Positions 19,401-26,698 of a DNA stretch of 64,000 bases are shown here, piece after piece; position 1 is the stretch's first letter; the number at the start of each line of letters is the position of its first letter. The notes beneath the pieces were generated by a model. That model was not told where the DNA came from. It was given only the letters and a program-made list of their open reading frames with translations, and did no database searches. The stretch covers positions 30,672 through 94,671 of the forward strand of contig PMSV01000001.1 in NCBI GenBank assembly GCA_003168265.1, given 5' to 3'. The DNA is from Chitinophagaceae bacterium. Lineage in GTDB: Bacteria; Bacteroidota; Bacteroidia; Chitinophagales; Chitinophagaceae. The position numbers and the translations under genes were made by a program.

Positions 19401-19651
19401 TGGATATTCTTGCTTGAGATGGTTTTTATACCATTTACATAGAGGAACTGGTCCTGCATGCGGGTTGCGAAAAAACCTTCCATTTGTTTAGGGGACATGC
19501 CACCGTATTGTTCTATGACATAGATCACGGGAAGGTTGAGCTTGGGAAAGATATCAATGGGAATGGTTCGCAGGGCCTCAATGGAAAACAATAAAAGGCC
19601 CATAAATAAAACAAGGATCGTGATCGGCCTTTTAAGAGCTGCGCGTATCAT
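16415..19651 (-). CDS. RND-family efflux pump (AcrB/CusA superfamily)
   Basis: 1,078-aa inner-membrane proton-driven pump. N-terminal TM1 (PITILVLFMGLLLFSIEAL), a large periplasmic loop with GGMSPKQMEGFFATRMQ, a TM block with GLALAIGILVDEATVTIENI (TM4, proton-relay region), a long cytoplasmic insert around residues 490-560, a second periplasmic loop, and C-terminal TMs (GMIMSVGVSVANALLIVTNA). The size is normal for the family. The lack of the methionine-rich motifs of copper pumps leaves the substrate open; lipophilic compounds are as likely as metals. TolC precedes it by 3 bp, the adaptor follows by 25 bp. Confidence 0.92.
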   Translation of the reverse strand: MIRAALKRPITILVLFMGLLLFSIEALRTIPIDIFPKLNLPVIYVIEQYGGMSPKQMEGFFATRMQDQFLYVNGIKTISSKNIQGLTLIKLTFYDNTDMAEASAQVALQVNRAMAFFPPGALPPQVIRFDASSLPVGELVFSSKTKTLAEIFDLAITRIRPLFATVPGLTAPPPFGSNARSVVINIDPEKLRSFNISPDEVVDAITRNNLMTPSGNLRVDSTMYITALNSLEEKVKHFADIPIKSNGSTVLFVRDVAKVEDGADITVDYALVNGKRSVYTPIVKTPDASTMDVVKDLRARIPEMKNLLPPDVEVRYEFDQSVFVINAAKSLMTEGILGAVLTGLTVLLFLRDWRSSMVVIITIPVSVLGAVFFLNLFGQTINIMTLSGLALAIGILVDEATVTIENIHQHLEMGKGKRQAVLDACNEIAFPKLLILLCILAVFAPSFVMTGVPKAMFLPLSLSIAFAMIVSYTSAQTLVPVISNWLLKEEMFSAGHIDSHHLYDQDQAEAERREVLEKSGLKVEADYEQLKNGLRKKSLFLRMRDQLISRLQKWMPRRKTVISLYLFLALTGTALCFFFIGKDLLPKSNVGQLQIRLREPEGTRLEITEDATKRVLKIIDSTVHGHVNISSAYVGLVPTSFGTSNLYIFNSGTHEAVIQVNLQDSYKVNIEDLKEELSKNIQAIFPNLKISYEPIELTEKIMSQGAATPIEVRVAGKNMEDIENYAAKLMDQMRKISFLRQIQIAQPLRYPVVDIHVDRKRLALWGLSLDNVSKSIADVTSSSRFTDKNLWLDDNTSYTYQTQVEVPEYIMNSMEQLNSVSLVKGQERPVLSDVASIQVDTMPGEFDRSGPRRYVTINANIYKKDLGSATEAVQKAIDKLGAPPPGLIAELLGTSSLLKETLNSLQTGLIAAIVVILLLLAANFQSFPLAVSILSTVPAVLLGSMTMLLITGATLNLQSYMGMIMSVGVSVANALLIVTNAEHLRFQYRDPFKAAITSAGIRMRPILMTTSAMVVGMIPMASGLSESSDQSAPLGRAVIGGLLFSTMAALFMLPLVYGWIQQNRSFRTASLLPEDEGK

Positions 19652-19654
19652 GAA

Positions 19655-21046
19655 TTATTTTTTTATCGATTGAATAAAAGTGTTCAGGCCACCGTTGGCC
19701 GCCGACTTATCCAGGTTGGCCAACAACCAGTCACTAATTGTCTGAACATAATCAGACTGGGCCCGGTAAAGAACGAAGGAGGCATTGGTCAGGTCGATCA
19801 GGTTGATGATCCCCGCCCTGTATTGGGCTATTTTCTGGTTATAGGTTTCTTCCGAGGACCTGATCTGAATCGGGATTTCAAGCAGGTTATCGAGAGCTGT
19901 CCGTATCGCTTCCTCAGCCTTGTTATTGATATTTTGCATGGACAGTTCCTGCTGCTGAAGATCATAGTTGCTGGCCAGGGTCTGGTAATGGCTTATTTCC
20001 AGCTTGTCTTTGCGATGCACTATATTGAAAAGATCATAGACGAAAGTGGCTCCAATCAGGTAGTTAAACCGCTGGTATCCAAGACCCTCACCAAGGGATT
20101 GGAAGTCTCCGTTATAATCGATACTGGAACCTCTGGCCCAACTAGTGGCAGATATGAAAATCTTGGGCAAATAGGATTTTCCCACCAGTGTTTCTGTTTG
20201 TTTGTAGAATTGTTCCTCCTTCTGAAAATAATCCAGAACCGGATTGGAGTTACCTGCTGCATATCCGGGCATCTGCCTGATCCTTAAGCTATCCCGGTTT
20301 GAATCAGTCGTTTCGATCATCAAGGAATTTTTTTCGATACCAGTTAGGTAGGAAAGTTGTTGCAGGAGCTGCTGGATCTGACCGTCTACCTGGTTATGAG
20401 TTATCCGACTTTTAGACAATTCCGCCAATGCGAGAGAAGAATCCGCCCCCGCTTTAATACCGCTATTGGTAAGGGATTTGATAACTCTGTATATCGATTC
20501 ATAACGGCTCACATTTTCCTTTTCGATCGAAAGCTGGAACTGATTTTTGAGAATCTCAAAATACAATTTGCCAACCTGCCATTGTAAGAGGTATTTCTGC
20601 TTTTCCAAGTCGGCCTGGGCAAAATCTGAATAGGCTCTTGCCTTGTCGACCATTGCCTTCCTGAGTCCGAAATCAAGCAACTCGTATTGACTTTGAAAGA
20701 TCGCGATATTACCTAGTGCGGACTGGTATTCATTAGTGGGCCTGCTGCTGCTGGAAGTGGAAGGAATTATCCCATAAGTTAAATAGGAACCTGGCAGGGA
20801 ATTATCGGTCCCCAGGGTAAGCTCATCAGAAAGAAGGGCCGAAGGAAGAAAGGAATGCCTTGCATCCTTTATTCCTGATCTGGCCGCATCGGCCAGGGCT
20901 TGTTTTTGCAAAAGAAGGGGCATGTGGTGCAGGGCCGAATCCGATAATTCTGCTAGGGAATAAACATTTTGCTGTGCCCTGGCAGGAAATGAATATAACC
21001 CTGTAAAAAAATATACAAGGAAGGCTGCATATTTATAAACAACCAT
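19655..21046 (-). CDS. TolC-family outer-membrane efflux protein
   Basis: 463 aa with a signal peptide (YKYAAFLVYFFTGLYSFPARA). Two alpha-helical repeat halves with long heptad-like segments are typical of the family (ALADAARSGIKDARHSFLPS early, and YNQKIAQYRAGIINLIDLTN near the C-terminus, the second OEP repeat signature). It should form the trimeric exit duct for the RND pump encoded 3 bp downstream, so the three genes are one operon. Confidence 0.9.
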   Translation of the reverse strand: MVVYKYAAFLVYFFTGLYSFPARAQQNVYSLAELSDSALHHMPLLLQKQALADAARSGIKDARHSFLPSALLSDELTLGTDNSLPGSYLTYGIIPSTSSSSRPTNEYQSALGNIAIFQSQYELLDFGLRKAMVDKARAYSDFAQADLEKQKYLLQWQVGKLYFEILKNQFQLSIEKENVSRYESIYRVIKSLTNSGIKAGADSSLALAELSKSRITHNQVDGQIQQLLQQLSYLTGIEKNSLMIETTDSNRDSLRIRQMPGYAAGNSNPVLDYFQKEEQFYKQTETLVGKSYLPKIFISATSWARGSSIDYNGDFQSLGEGLGYQRFNYLIGATFVYDLFNIVHRKDKLEISHYQTLASNYDLQQQELSMQNINNKAEEAIRTALDNLLEIPIQIRSSEETYNQKIAQYRAGIINLIDLTNASFVLYRAQSDYVQTISDWLLANLDKSAANGGLNTFIQSIKK

Positions 21047-21120
21047 GAGAAATATTTTAATAAATGAAAGAGGCAGGTGTTAGCAGGTTAGTCTGACAAG
21101 TAGACCAATAATCTGAACTA

Positions 21121-21468
21121 TCAACAGGTAGGTGGCCCCCTTAGGATCATGCTTCCCATATTTGCAGCGGGGATCTGCGGGGTATGTGATAAACTGAATT
21201 TGCCCTCTAACCGGTAAAATGGCCTGATTTCATCCCAGCCGCATGTAATAACAGGCATGTATTCAGGATGGAACCTTTTATTGAGGTAGGAGAGCCCCGA
21301 TATCTTTTTTGGAGTGAGTTCCAGGTGGCCCGATTTCTCAGAGTCGGATAGAGGATTCAAAATCCTACCCTGATAAACATGTTCGAGGGACTGGAGCGAG
21401 TGGGAAGATGTGTACCTCAGGAAAAGCTGTACGCTGAAAAAAGCCAGGTATTCTGTAAGCAGGAACAT
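21121..21468 (-). CDS. Small hypothetical membrane-associated protein at the head of the efflux operon
   Basis: 115 aa from the ATG at 21468; an upstream in-frame ATG at 21537 would give 138 aa but places the promoter-like TAACTTTG (21524-21517) inside the gene. One hydrophobic N-terminal segment (LTEYLAFFSVQLFLRY) is followed by a polar tail containing LNKRFHPEYMPV and ending LRGPPTC. I do not recognise a characterised family. Its position 74 bp upstream of tolC suggests co-expression with the pump, perhaps as a leader or accessory peptide. It could also be non-coding. Confidence 0.4.
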   Translation of the reverse strand: MFLLTEYLAFFSVQLFLRYTSSHSLQSLEHVYQGRILNPLSDSEKSGHLELTPKKISGLSYLNKRFHPEYMPVITCGWDEIRPFYRLEGKFSLSHTPQIPAANMGSMILRGPPTC

Positions 21469-21537
21469 TTTAAAAAATAACCTGAGATATGCTTTTTTCT
21501 GAGCGATCATTGTGAACAAAGTTATACATAAAGACAT

Positions 21538-21918
21538 TCCATTTGTATAGGAATAAGAATATTCGTCGAAAGTTTAACTAATTAGACTATTGTGAAGTGA
21601 TATACCTGTATGTACTGAATGCTTTGCAGCTTCATCAAATTCTCTGAAAGGATTATGACAACGTCTATTTTACCAAAGAAAAAAATGTAAACTTAACAGT
21701 TTTTGCAAATCAATATGCATTAGTAGTGTGGCAATGTGGCAACCCTGATTTTCAATAGAAAAAATAAAAGAATAAACTTAATTTAAAATCGGACGCACTA
21801 ATTCTAACATATTTTCAGCGTAATCGGTAAAATCTGAGCTATAAATCCTGCCATTATTGCAATAAACATATTTATTAAGAGTTATTATATCGAAATCCAA
21901 TATTACCTGTCCAATCCA
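21538..21918. other. Divergent intergenic region, no gene seen
   Basis: 381 bp of AT-rich DNA between the efflux operon (minus) and the T9SS protein gene (plus). No ORF, tRNA or strong hairpin is visible. It presumably holds both promoters. GTGGCAATGTGGCAA (about 21727) is a short direct repeat of GTGGCAA. Confidence 0.5.
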
Positions 21919-23100
21919 ATGAAACCAAAGCCGAACAGGATTCTAAAAATACTGATTTGCATAATTGCGTTTGAATTTGCTTCAAGCTCCAAAACGCTGG
22001 CACAATGTTCAGGCGGTCTGCAATCTGAAAATTACTATATTAATCTTAACGGAACAGGCAATAATACCTGGGGCTTTTTTTTCCCTCAATTCGATCCATC
22101 CATAGGAACACTTGTGGCTGTAGATATCAGGTATATTGTTTCCGTGAACATCAATTACCAGATTCAGAACACCGGAGCAGGGCTTGCCAGTTACAATGTA
22201 AAAGCCAATCGCTTTGATAGCTTAACGGTGACCAGTCCCGGGCCTGATGTTATACTTACAAATACGGATCTTCAAAATGTGGGCAGTTACTCCCTGCAAC
22301 CAGGTGCAGATACCGTGGGTGCAGGTACCAATGCATCTCCGCAATTCTTCCACCTGTTAGCCGGCTATGTTTTGAATGATTCCATTACCTCTTCAGTTGT
22401 AGGTTTTCTTGGAACAGGTCACCTCACCTTATACAATAACCCTTCAACAAGCTTGAGCGTAACCGGTGGTAGTTATAGTTTAACCAATTCTTTCATCGAT
22501 ACAATGAAGGTCAGCCTCACTTATTATTATTGCAATCCAGATATCCTGCCAATTAACATTACGGATTTTTCTGTCAGCAAAGAAGCCGGGCCTTTTGCAA
22601 AAATCCAATGGGAAATGCAGAATGAAATCGAAGGAAGGAAATACATCATCCAGCAAAGCAGGGATGGGATCAATTTTGACAATACAGGGTTAGTATATTC
22701 AATCCCTTCAGATAACATGCAGGCTGATTATATTTACCATGATCATATAGCGCCGGGATTTTCAGGAGAGTTGTATTTCAGACTAAAAGAAATCAATCCA
22801 AATGGCTATTCGCAATATTCAGAAGTAAAGACACTTGATATCAGCAATTTTGCCGGCATGTATTTATATCCCAACCCTGCCAATAATTTTATAAATATTA
22901 ATTTCGGCGAGGGTTCGACATCCGGCTGGGATGTAGCGATCATTGCTGCTGATGGCAGTACCGTGCAAAGAGGCTTCTACCCTAATACGCCAAATGCCTT
23001 AATAAGATTCAGCAAACCCATGCCAAAAGGAATTTATTTTGTCCGGTTATTTAATCTTGATCAACAAAAATTTAATACGCTGGAATTTTGTGTTCAGTAG
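21919..23100 (+). CDS. Secreted protein with T9SS type A sorting domain
   Basis: 393 aa. Signal peptide at the N-terminus (ILICIIAFEFASSSKTLAQ). The first about 200 residues are a beta-rich domain of unknown function with a single early cysteine. From residue 212, LPINITDFSVSKEA and the following fibronectin-like segment (IQWEMQNEIEGRKYIIQQS, YFRLKEINPNGYSQYSE) precede the sorting domain (MYLYPNPANNFININFG, KGIYFVRLFN). The same C-terminal arrangement is present in the giant protein at 6305-14668. It should be exported by the T9SS. Function unknown. Confidence 0.85.
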   Translation: MKPKPNRILKILICIIAFEFASSSKTLAQCSGGLQSENYYINLNGTGNNTWGFFFPQFDPSIGTLVAVDIRYIVSVNINYQIQNTGAGLASYNVKANRFDSLTVTSPGPDVILTNTDLQNVGSYSLQPGADTVGAGTNASPQFFHLLAGYVLNDSITSSVVGFLGTGHLTLYNNPSTSLSVTGGSYSLTNSFIDTMKVSLTYYYCNPDILPINITDFSVSKEAGPFAKIQWEMQNEIEGRKYIIQQSRDGINFDNTGLVYSIPSDNMQADYIYHDHIAPGFSGELYFRLKEINPNGYSQYSEVKTLDISNFAGMYLYPNPANNFININFGEGSTSGWDVAIIAADGSTVQRGFYPNTPNALIRFSKPMPKGIYFVRLFNLDQQKFNTLEFCVQ

Positions 23101-23257
23101 CTGCGATATGGCCTGGTTCTGTAGCGTCTGAACTGCAGAAAAACAAAACATAATCCCATTTCCTCCATTTTGGATTGCATAAGGAACGGTCTTGCCATTT
23201 AATATCTTAGAGATGCTTTGTTCTAAAGCCTTACTAAAAAGCGAGTTTGTATTCTAA

Positions 23258-23280
23258 AATATACCAATTCTTGGTATATT
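23258..23280. promoter_or_regulatory. Perfect palindrome, likely ParD operator
   Basis: AATATACCAA-TTC-TTGGTATATT: 10-bp arms, three-base spacer, no mismatch, 16 bp before the parD start codon. Type II antitoxins with ribbon-helix-helix domains commonly autoregulate by binding such palindromes over their own promoter. The role here is inferred from position. Confidence 0.75.
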
Positions 23281-23296
23281 TACATAAAAATTTGAT

Positions 23297-23539
23297 ATGG
23301 CACGCAATACTTCTATGTTACTTGGACAACACTTTGAATCATTTATTTCTTCCGAGGTTGACTCCGGCCGTTATTCATCTGCGAGTGAAGTGGTGAGAAC
23401 CGCGCTAAGATTGTTAGAAACCGAGGAAGCTAGAAGAAAATCACTCTCCGATGCGCTCATAGTAGGTGAAAAAAGCGGTTTTGTTAAGGACTTTGACGAG
23501 AAGGAATATCTGAAAAAGTTGCATAAAAAAGTTAAATGA
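23297..23539 (+). CDS. parD: ParD-type antitoxin (ribbon-helix-helix)
   Basis: 80 aa. Residues 1-45 (NTSMLLGQHFESFISSEVDS then GRYSSASEVVRTALRLLE) are the ParD/CopG ribbon-helix-helix DNA-binding and dimerisation region. The charged C-terminal tail (KSGFVKDFDEKEYLKKLHKK) is the expected toxin-wrapping segment. It should neutralise the ParE toxin encoded next and repress the operon through the palindrome at 23258-23280. The stop codon overlaps the toxin start (ATGA, 23536-23539). Confidence 0.9.
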   Translation: MARNTSMLLGQHFESFISSEVDSGRYSSASEVVRTALRLLETEEARRKSLSDALIVGEKSGFVKDFDEKEYLKKLHKKVK

Positions 23540-23838
23540 GTGCCTTACCCCGAATAATAAGTAAAGAAGCCTTATCCGATCTGGAGGAGATTTGGTTATA
23601 CACGGTTGAGAAATGGTCTCTTGATGAGGCTGATAGGTATTATAAGATGATTTTTGAAGAAATCAATTTCATTTGCAGAAAACCATATTTCGGCAATAAG
23701 ATGGACCATATCCGCGATGGATATTTAGCATCAAAAGTCAAATCTCACCTGATCTTTTATAAAATAGAAAATGAAACTATTAAAATTATCAGAATTCTTC
23801 ATGAGCGTATGGATATTGAAAACAGATTGAATGGTTGA
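23536..23838 (+). CDS. parE: ParE/RelE-superfamily toxin
   Basis: 100 aa with the ParE-like fold pattern: ISKEALSDLEEIWLYTVEKW (first two helices), CRKPYFGNKMDHIRDGYLAS, then VKSHLIFYKIENETIKIIRI and the C-terminal LHERMDIENRL (the RILHxRMD motif of ParE toxins). Characterised ParE toxins inhibit DNA gyrase; this target is assumed for the family and not shown here. The gene overlaps parD by four bases. All core motifs look intact. Confidence 0.9.
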   Translation: MSALPRIISKEALSDLEEIWLYTVEKWSLDEADRYYKMIFEEINFICRKPYFGNKMDHIRDGYLASKVKSHLIFYKIENETIKIIRILHERMDIENRLNG

Positions 23839-23909
23839 GATGAAAAAAGTTATAGGTCCAATAGGAATCGAACTTGCATCAAAGTTTAGAAAACTTCATA
23901 AATGTAAAT

Positions 23910-25565
23910 TTATAATAGCCTGAAATCATCTCCGTCAAATAACCCCATGTCGCTTAACTTAAGGTGTGGAATGACGAGCAGGGCCATAAAGGAAAGGGTC
24001 ATAAAAGGAGCGGAAAGGGTCGTGCCCATTTGCTTGGCCATGGCATCCAAAGCGCTGTATTGGCTGGCAATTTCATATCCATCCAGCGGACTCATTAGTC
24101 CGGCACAGGGGAGAGGCAATACCCTCTCCTCATCTTCACTTACACAACAGAGCCCGCCCTTGTTTTCAATGACCAGGTTCACCGCTCGGGAAATGCTATA
24201 CTCATCCACGCCCACGGCGACGATATTATGGCTGTCATGTGCGACACTCGAAGCGATAGCTCCTTTTTTCAGGTTGAAGTTCTTGATAAATGATTTGGCT
24301 ATAGGAGCATCGTGGTATCGGTTCACGACGACAATCTTCAATAGGTCATGTTCCAGGTTGCTTTGCAAATAGCCCTTTCCATCACTCAGCAAAGCGATCG
24401 GCTGCAACAGCTTATTGGTGACGAGCTGGCCGTCCAGCGCTTCGATCACCCAGGCCTGTTCAATATTTTCTTCCTCTCCCCATTTCATCAATGGGTACAA
24501 AAAATCTTCAATGTGCTTCGGTCCGCACTGGAATTCATTGATCACACTATGGGACGTATGGAGGATCCTGGTTTGACCATTTTCAGCCAGGAGTTTCCCA
24601 TTTATATAGGTTTGGATCACTTCAAAATCATTCAGGTCCTTAACCACGATGAAATCGGCAGGATCCCCCGGTCTTAGCATCCCCACATCCAGACCATAAT
24701 GAAGGACGGGATTGATACAGGCAGCCCGCAGGATATTAAATATCGCGAATCCTTTTTCCACAGCTCTTGCGCAAAGCCTGTTAATATGCCCTGCCACCAG
24801 GCTGTCCGGGTGTTTGTCATCGCTGCATAACATGGTCATATCAGGATGCGTTTCGATGAGGGAAACAAGCGCTTCGAAATTTTTTGCTGCGCTCCCTTCC
24901 CGTATGAGGATCTTCATGCCTGCATTCAATTTATCCAGAGCCTCTTCTAATGTAAAACATTCATGGTCTGTGCTGATCCCTGCATGGATATAAAAGCCAG
25001 CTTTTTCACCCCTTAGTCCCGGAGCATGGCCATCTACCGGTTTATTAAATTCCAGGGCCAGCCTGATCTTTTCCATAACTTCCGGATCATTATTCAGTAC
25101 ACCTGGATAATTCATCATCTCGCTCAGGTATTTGATCTCAGGTAATTGAAGCAATTGCCCGACCTGCTCTGCATCCAAATGAGCGCCCACCGTTTCAAAT
25201 AAAGTTGCCGGAACGCAACTAGGCGCACCGAAATAAAATTTAAAGGGAACAGTCTTTCCGTTTTCGATCATATACTTCACTCCTTCGAGTCCGCATACAT
25301 TGGCGATCTCATGAGGATCGCAAACAATAGCCACTGTGCCATGGGTCACCGCCAGGCGGGCGAATTCGGAAGGAAGCAAAAGGGAGCTCTCAACATGCAC
25401 ATGAGCATCAATGAAACCGGGTAGGATATAATGATCAGTTTCTTCTGCCTGGGAATCTAATGCCTTTATGGATAGGATCCTTCCGGCTGACACATGAATT
25501 TCGGCATGATAAATTTTTTGTCCGAAGCAGTCTGCCACCTTACCTTTAAGACGGAAATCACTCAT
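23910..25565 (-). CDS. ade: Adenine deaminase
   Basis: 551 aa from the ATG at 25565 (MSDFRLKG); a further in-frame ATG at 25592 adds only nine residues. Amidohydrolase-superfamily enzyme converting adenine to hypoxanthine and ammonia. The metal-binding motif FIDAHVHVESS is near residue 60, followed by THGTVAIVCDPHEIANVCG, GHAPGLRG, DHECFTLEEA and MLCSDDKHPDSL, all in family order. The C-terminal domain (ASSVAHDSHNIVAVG) is also typical. Purine salvage, cytosolic. Length is normal. Confidence 0.92.
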   Translation of the reverse strand: MSDFRLKGKVADCFGQKIYHAEIHVSAGRILSIKALDSQAEETDHYILPGFIDAHVHVESSLLLPSEFARLAVTHGTVAIVCDPHEIANVCGLEGVKYMIENGKTVPFKFYFGAPSCVPATLFETVGAHLDAEQVGQLLQLPEIKYLSEMMNYPGVLNNDPEVMEKIRLALEFNKPVDGHAPGLRGEKAGFYIHAGISTDHECFTLEEALDKLNAGMKILIREGSAAKNFEALVSLIETHPDMTMLCSDDKHPDSLVAGHINRLCARAVEKGFAIFNILRAACINPVLHYGLDVGMLRPGDPADFIVVKDLNDFEVIQTYINGKLLAENGQTRILHTSHSVINEFQCGPKHIEDFLYPLMKWGEEENIEQAWVIEALDGQLVTNKLLQPIALLSDGKGYLQSNLEHDLLKIVVVNRYHDAPIAKSFIKNFNLKKGAIASSVAHDSHNIVAVGVDEYSISRAVNLVIENKGGLCCVSEDEERVLPLPCAGLMSPLDGYEIASQYSALDAMAKQMGTTLSAPFMTLSFMALLVIPHLKLSDMGLFDGDDFRLL

Positions 25566-25711
25566 GTTGCTATTTGAGCGGAAAGTAATCAATTTTAACC
25601 ACGGGTTGTTAAATTCCTTCCATGAACGGCTACCCGGGATCTGAAAGAGGAACTAAATTTGCTAAGGATTGTATAGTCAATAAACTCTCATCAATTATTA
25701 AAAAAAAGAAA

Positions 25712-26434
25712 ATGAAAATCTTAAAATCGGCTTTACTGGCTCTAATGACCTTGGCCTTATTGCCCACAGCCAAGTCGCAAACAGTCGATGACATCATCAA
25801 CAAGAATATTGATGCCATCGGCGGAAAAGACATAGTAAGCAAGATCAAATCCATTCATATAGAAGGGAATGTAAATGCAATGGGAAATGATTTCCCTTTC
25901 ACAGCCACTATTTTAAACGGAAAGGGCTTCAAATCCGTCACCAGCGTGAATGGTTCCGACATCATTCAATGTGTGACAGATACGAATGCCTGGATGGTTA
26001 ATCCAATGCAGGGCCAGAGCAGCCCGCAATCCATACCGGCGGAACAGTCAAAAGCTATGAAAAGTTCGCTCTATGTGGGAGGGCCTCTTTTTAACTACAA
26101 AGACAAAGGTTTTAATGCCGAACTCACAGGAAGGGAAGATGTTAAGGGAGTCAGCACTTATAAAGTGCATTTGTCCGATAAGAACGGGACCGATGTTCTT
26201 TATTATTTAGATCCCAATACCTATTTGGTTATTAAGGCTGTCGCCAAGGCAAATATTAACGGCATGGATATGACCACTACCTCCACTTTTTCTGATTACA
26301 AGAAGACGGATATCGGTTATACCATGGCGTTTACTACCAATACCAGTTCCCAGTTCGAATTCACGCTGAGCTATACCAAAGTGGAATTCAATAAGGATGT
26401 AGACCCATCCATTTTTGCAATGCCAAAGAATTGA
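25712..26434 (+). CDS. Secreted LolA-like (outer-membrane lipoprotein-sorting type) protein
   Basis: 240 aa from the ATG at 25712, chosen because it begins a clean signal peptide ([20 protein letters not shown], cleavage near KSQ); 30 codons upstream are open but unlike protein. The mature part starts [20 protein letters not shown], a segment common in Bacteroidota periplasmic proteins with a LolA-like beta fold, followed by GVSTYKVHL and [12 protein letters not shown]. Substrate unknown. It is monocistronic, divergent from ade and followed by a hairpin terminator. Confidence 0.75.
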   Translation: MKILKSALLALMTLALLPTAKSQTVDDIINKNIDAIGGKDIVSKIKSIHIEGNVNAMGNDFPFTATILNGKGFKSVTSVNGSDIIQCVTDTNAWMVNPMQGQSSPQSIPAEQSKAMKSSLYVGGPLFNYKDKGFNAELTGREDVKGVSTYKVHLSDKNGTDVLYYLDPNTYLVIKAVAKANINGMDMTTTSTFSDYKKTDIGYTMAFTTNTSSQFEFTLSYTKVEFNKDVDPSIFAMPKN

Positions 26435-26463
26435 TTACCAATATTTTCTATTAAATAATAAAT

Positions 26464-26487
26464 GCGCGGGCCAACCCCCGCGTTTTT
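26464..26487 (+). terminator. Rho-independent terminator after the LolA-like gene
   Basis: CGCGGG-CCAACC-CCCGCG followed by TTTTTC, 30 bp after the stop codon at 26434. Confidence 0.85.
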
Positions 26488-26552
26488 CTTTTACAGGGTT
26501 TCGCCTTTTCAAAAAAGGTGTTTTCCACGTATTTTAAAGCAGAGCGGTCGTT

Positions 26553-26560
26553 TACATTTG
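26553..26560 (+). promoter_or_regulatory. Possible -7 box of a candidate small RNA
   Basis: TACATTTG matches TAnnTTTG, about 125 bp before a second strong terminator and after the terminator of the preceding gene. No -33 TTG at standard spacing was found. Confidence 0.35.
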
Positions 26561-26566
26561 ACCCAT

Positions 26567-26691
26567 TAAAATTATTCGCCGTTAAACCTTTCCTTATCGA
26601 CCTGCTGTAATTTTTAAAATATTAGGCAGGCAATTAGAAAACCCATTGCGGTTTTCATGCAAGCGCCCCCATATCCTGGGGGCGCTTTTTG
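26567..26691 (+). ncRNA. Candidate small RNA of about 125 nt ending in a strong terminator
   Basis: The region between two terminators has no ORF but three hairpins in a row: CCTGC..GCAGG (26601-26630), AAAACC..GGTTTT (26638-26655) and AGCGCCCCC..GGGGGCGCT followed by TTTTT (26662-26690). The T-run lies only on the plus-strand side, so the terminator serves a plus-strand transcript that starts after 26487, which no annotated gene explains. A -7-like box at 26553-26560 could start it. No known RNA family was recognised; it could also be read-through 3' RNA. Confidence 0.4.
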
Positions 26692-26698
26692 AATTTCT

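Noticed and set aside
23851..23890. T-loop-like GTTCGATTCC followed by TATTGGACC on the minus strand, resembling the 3' end of a tRNA next to the ParDE module
   Set aside because: The T-stem has mismatches and no matching 5' acceptor half, D-arm or anticodon arm could be found, so it is not a tRNA; at most a remnant, and no integrase is nearby.
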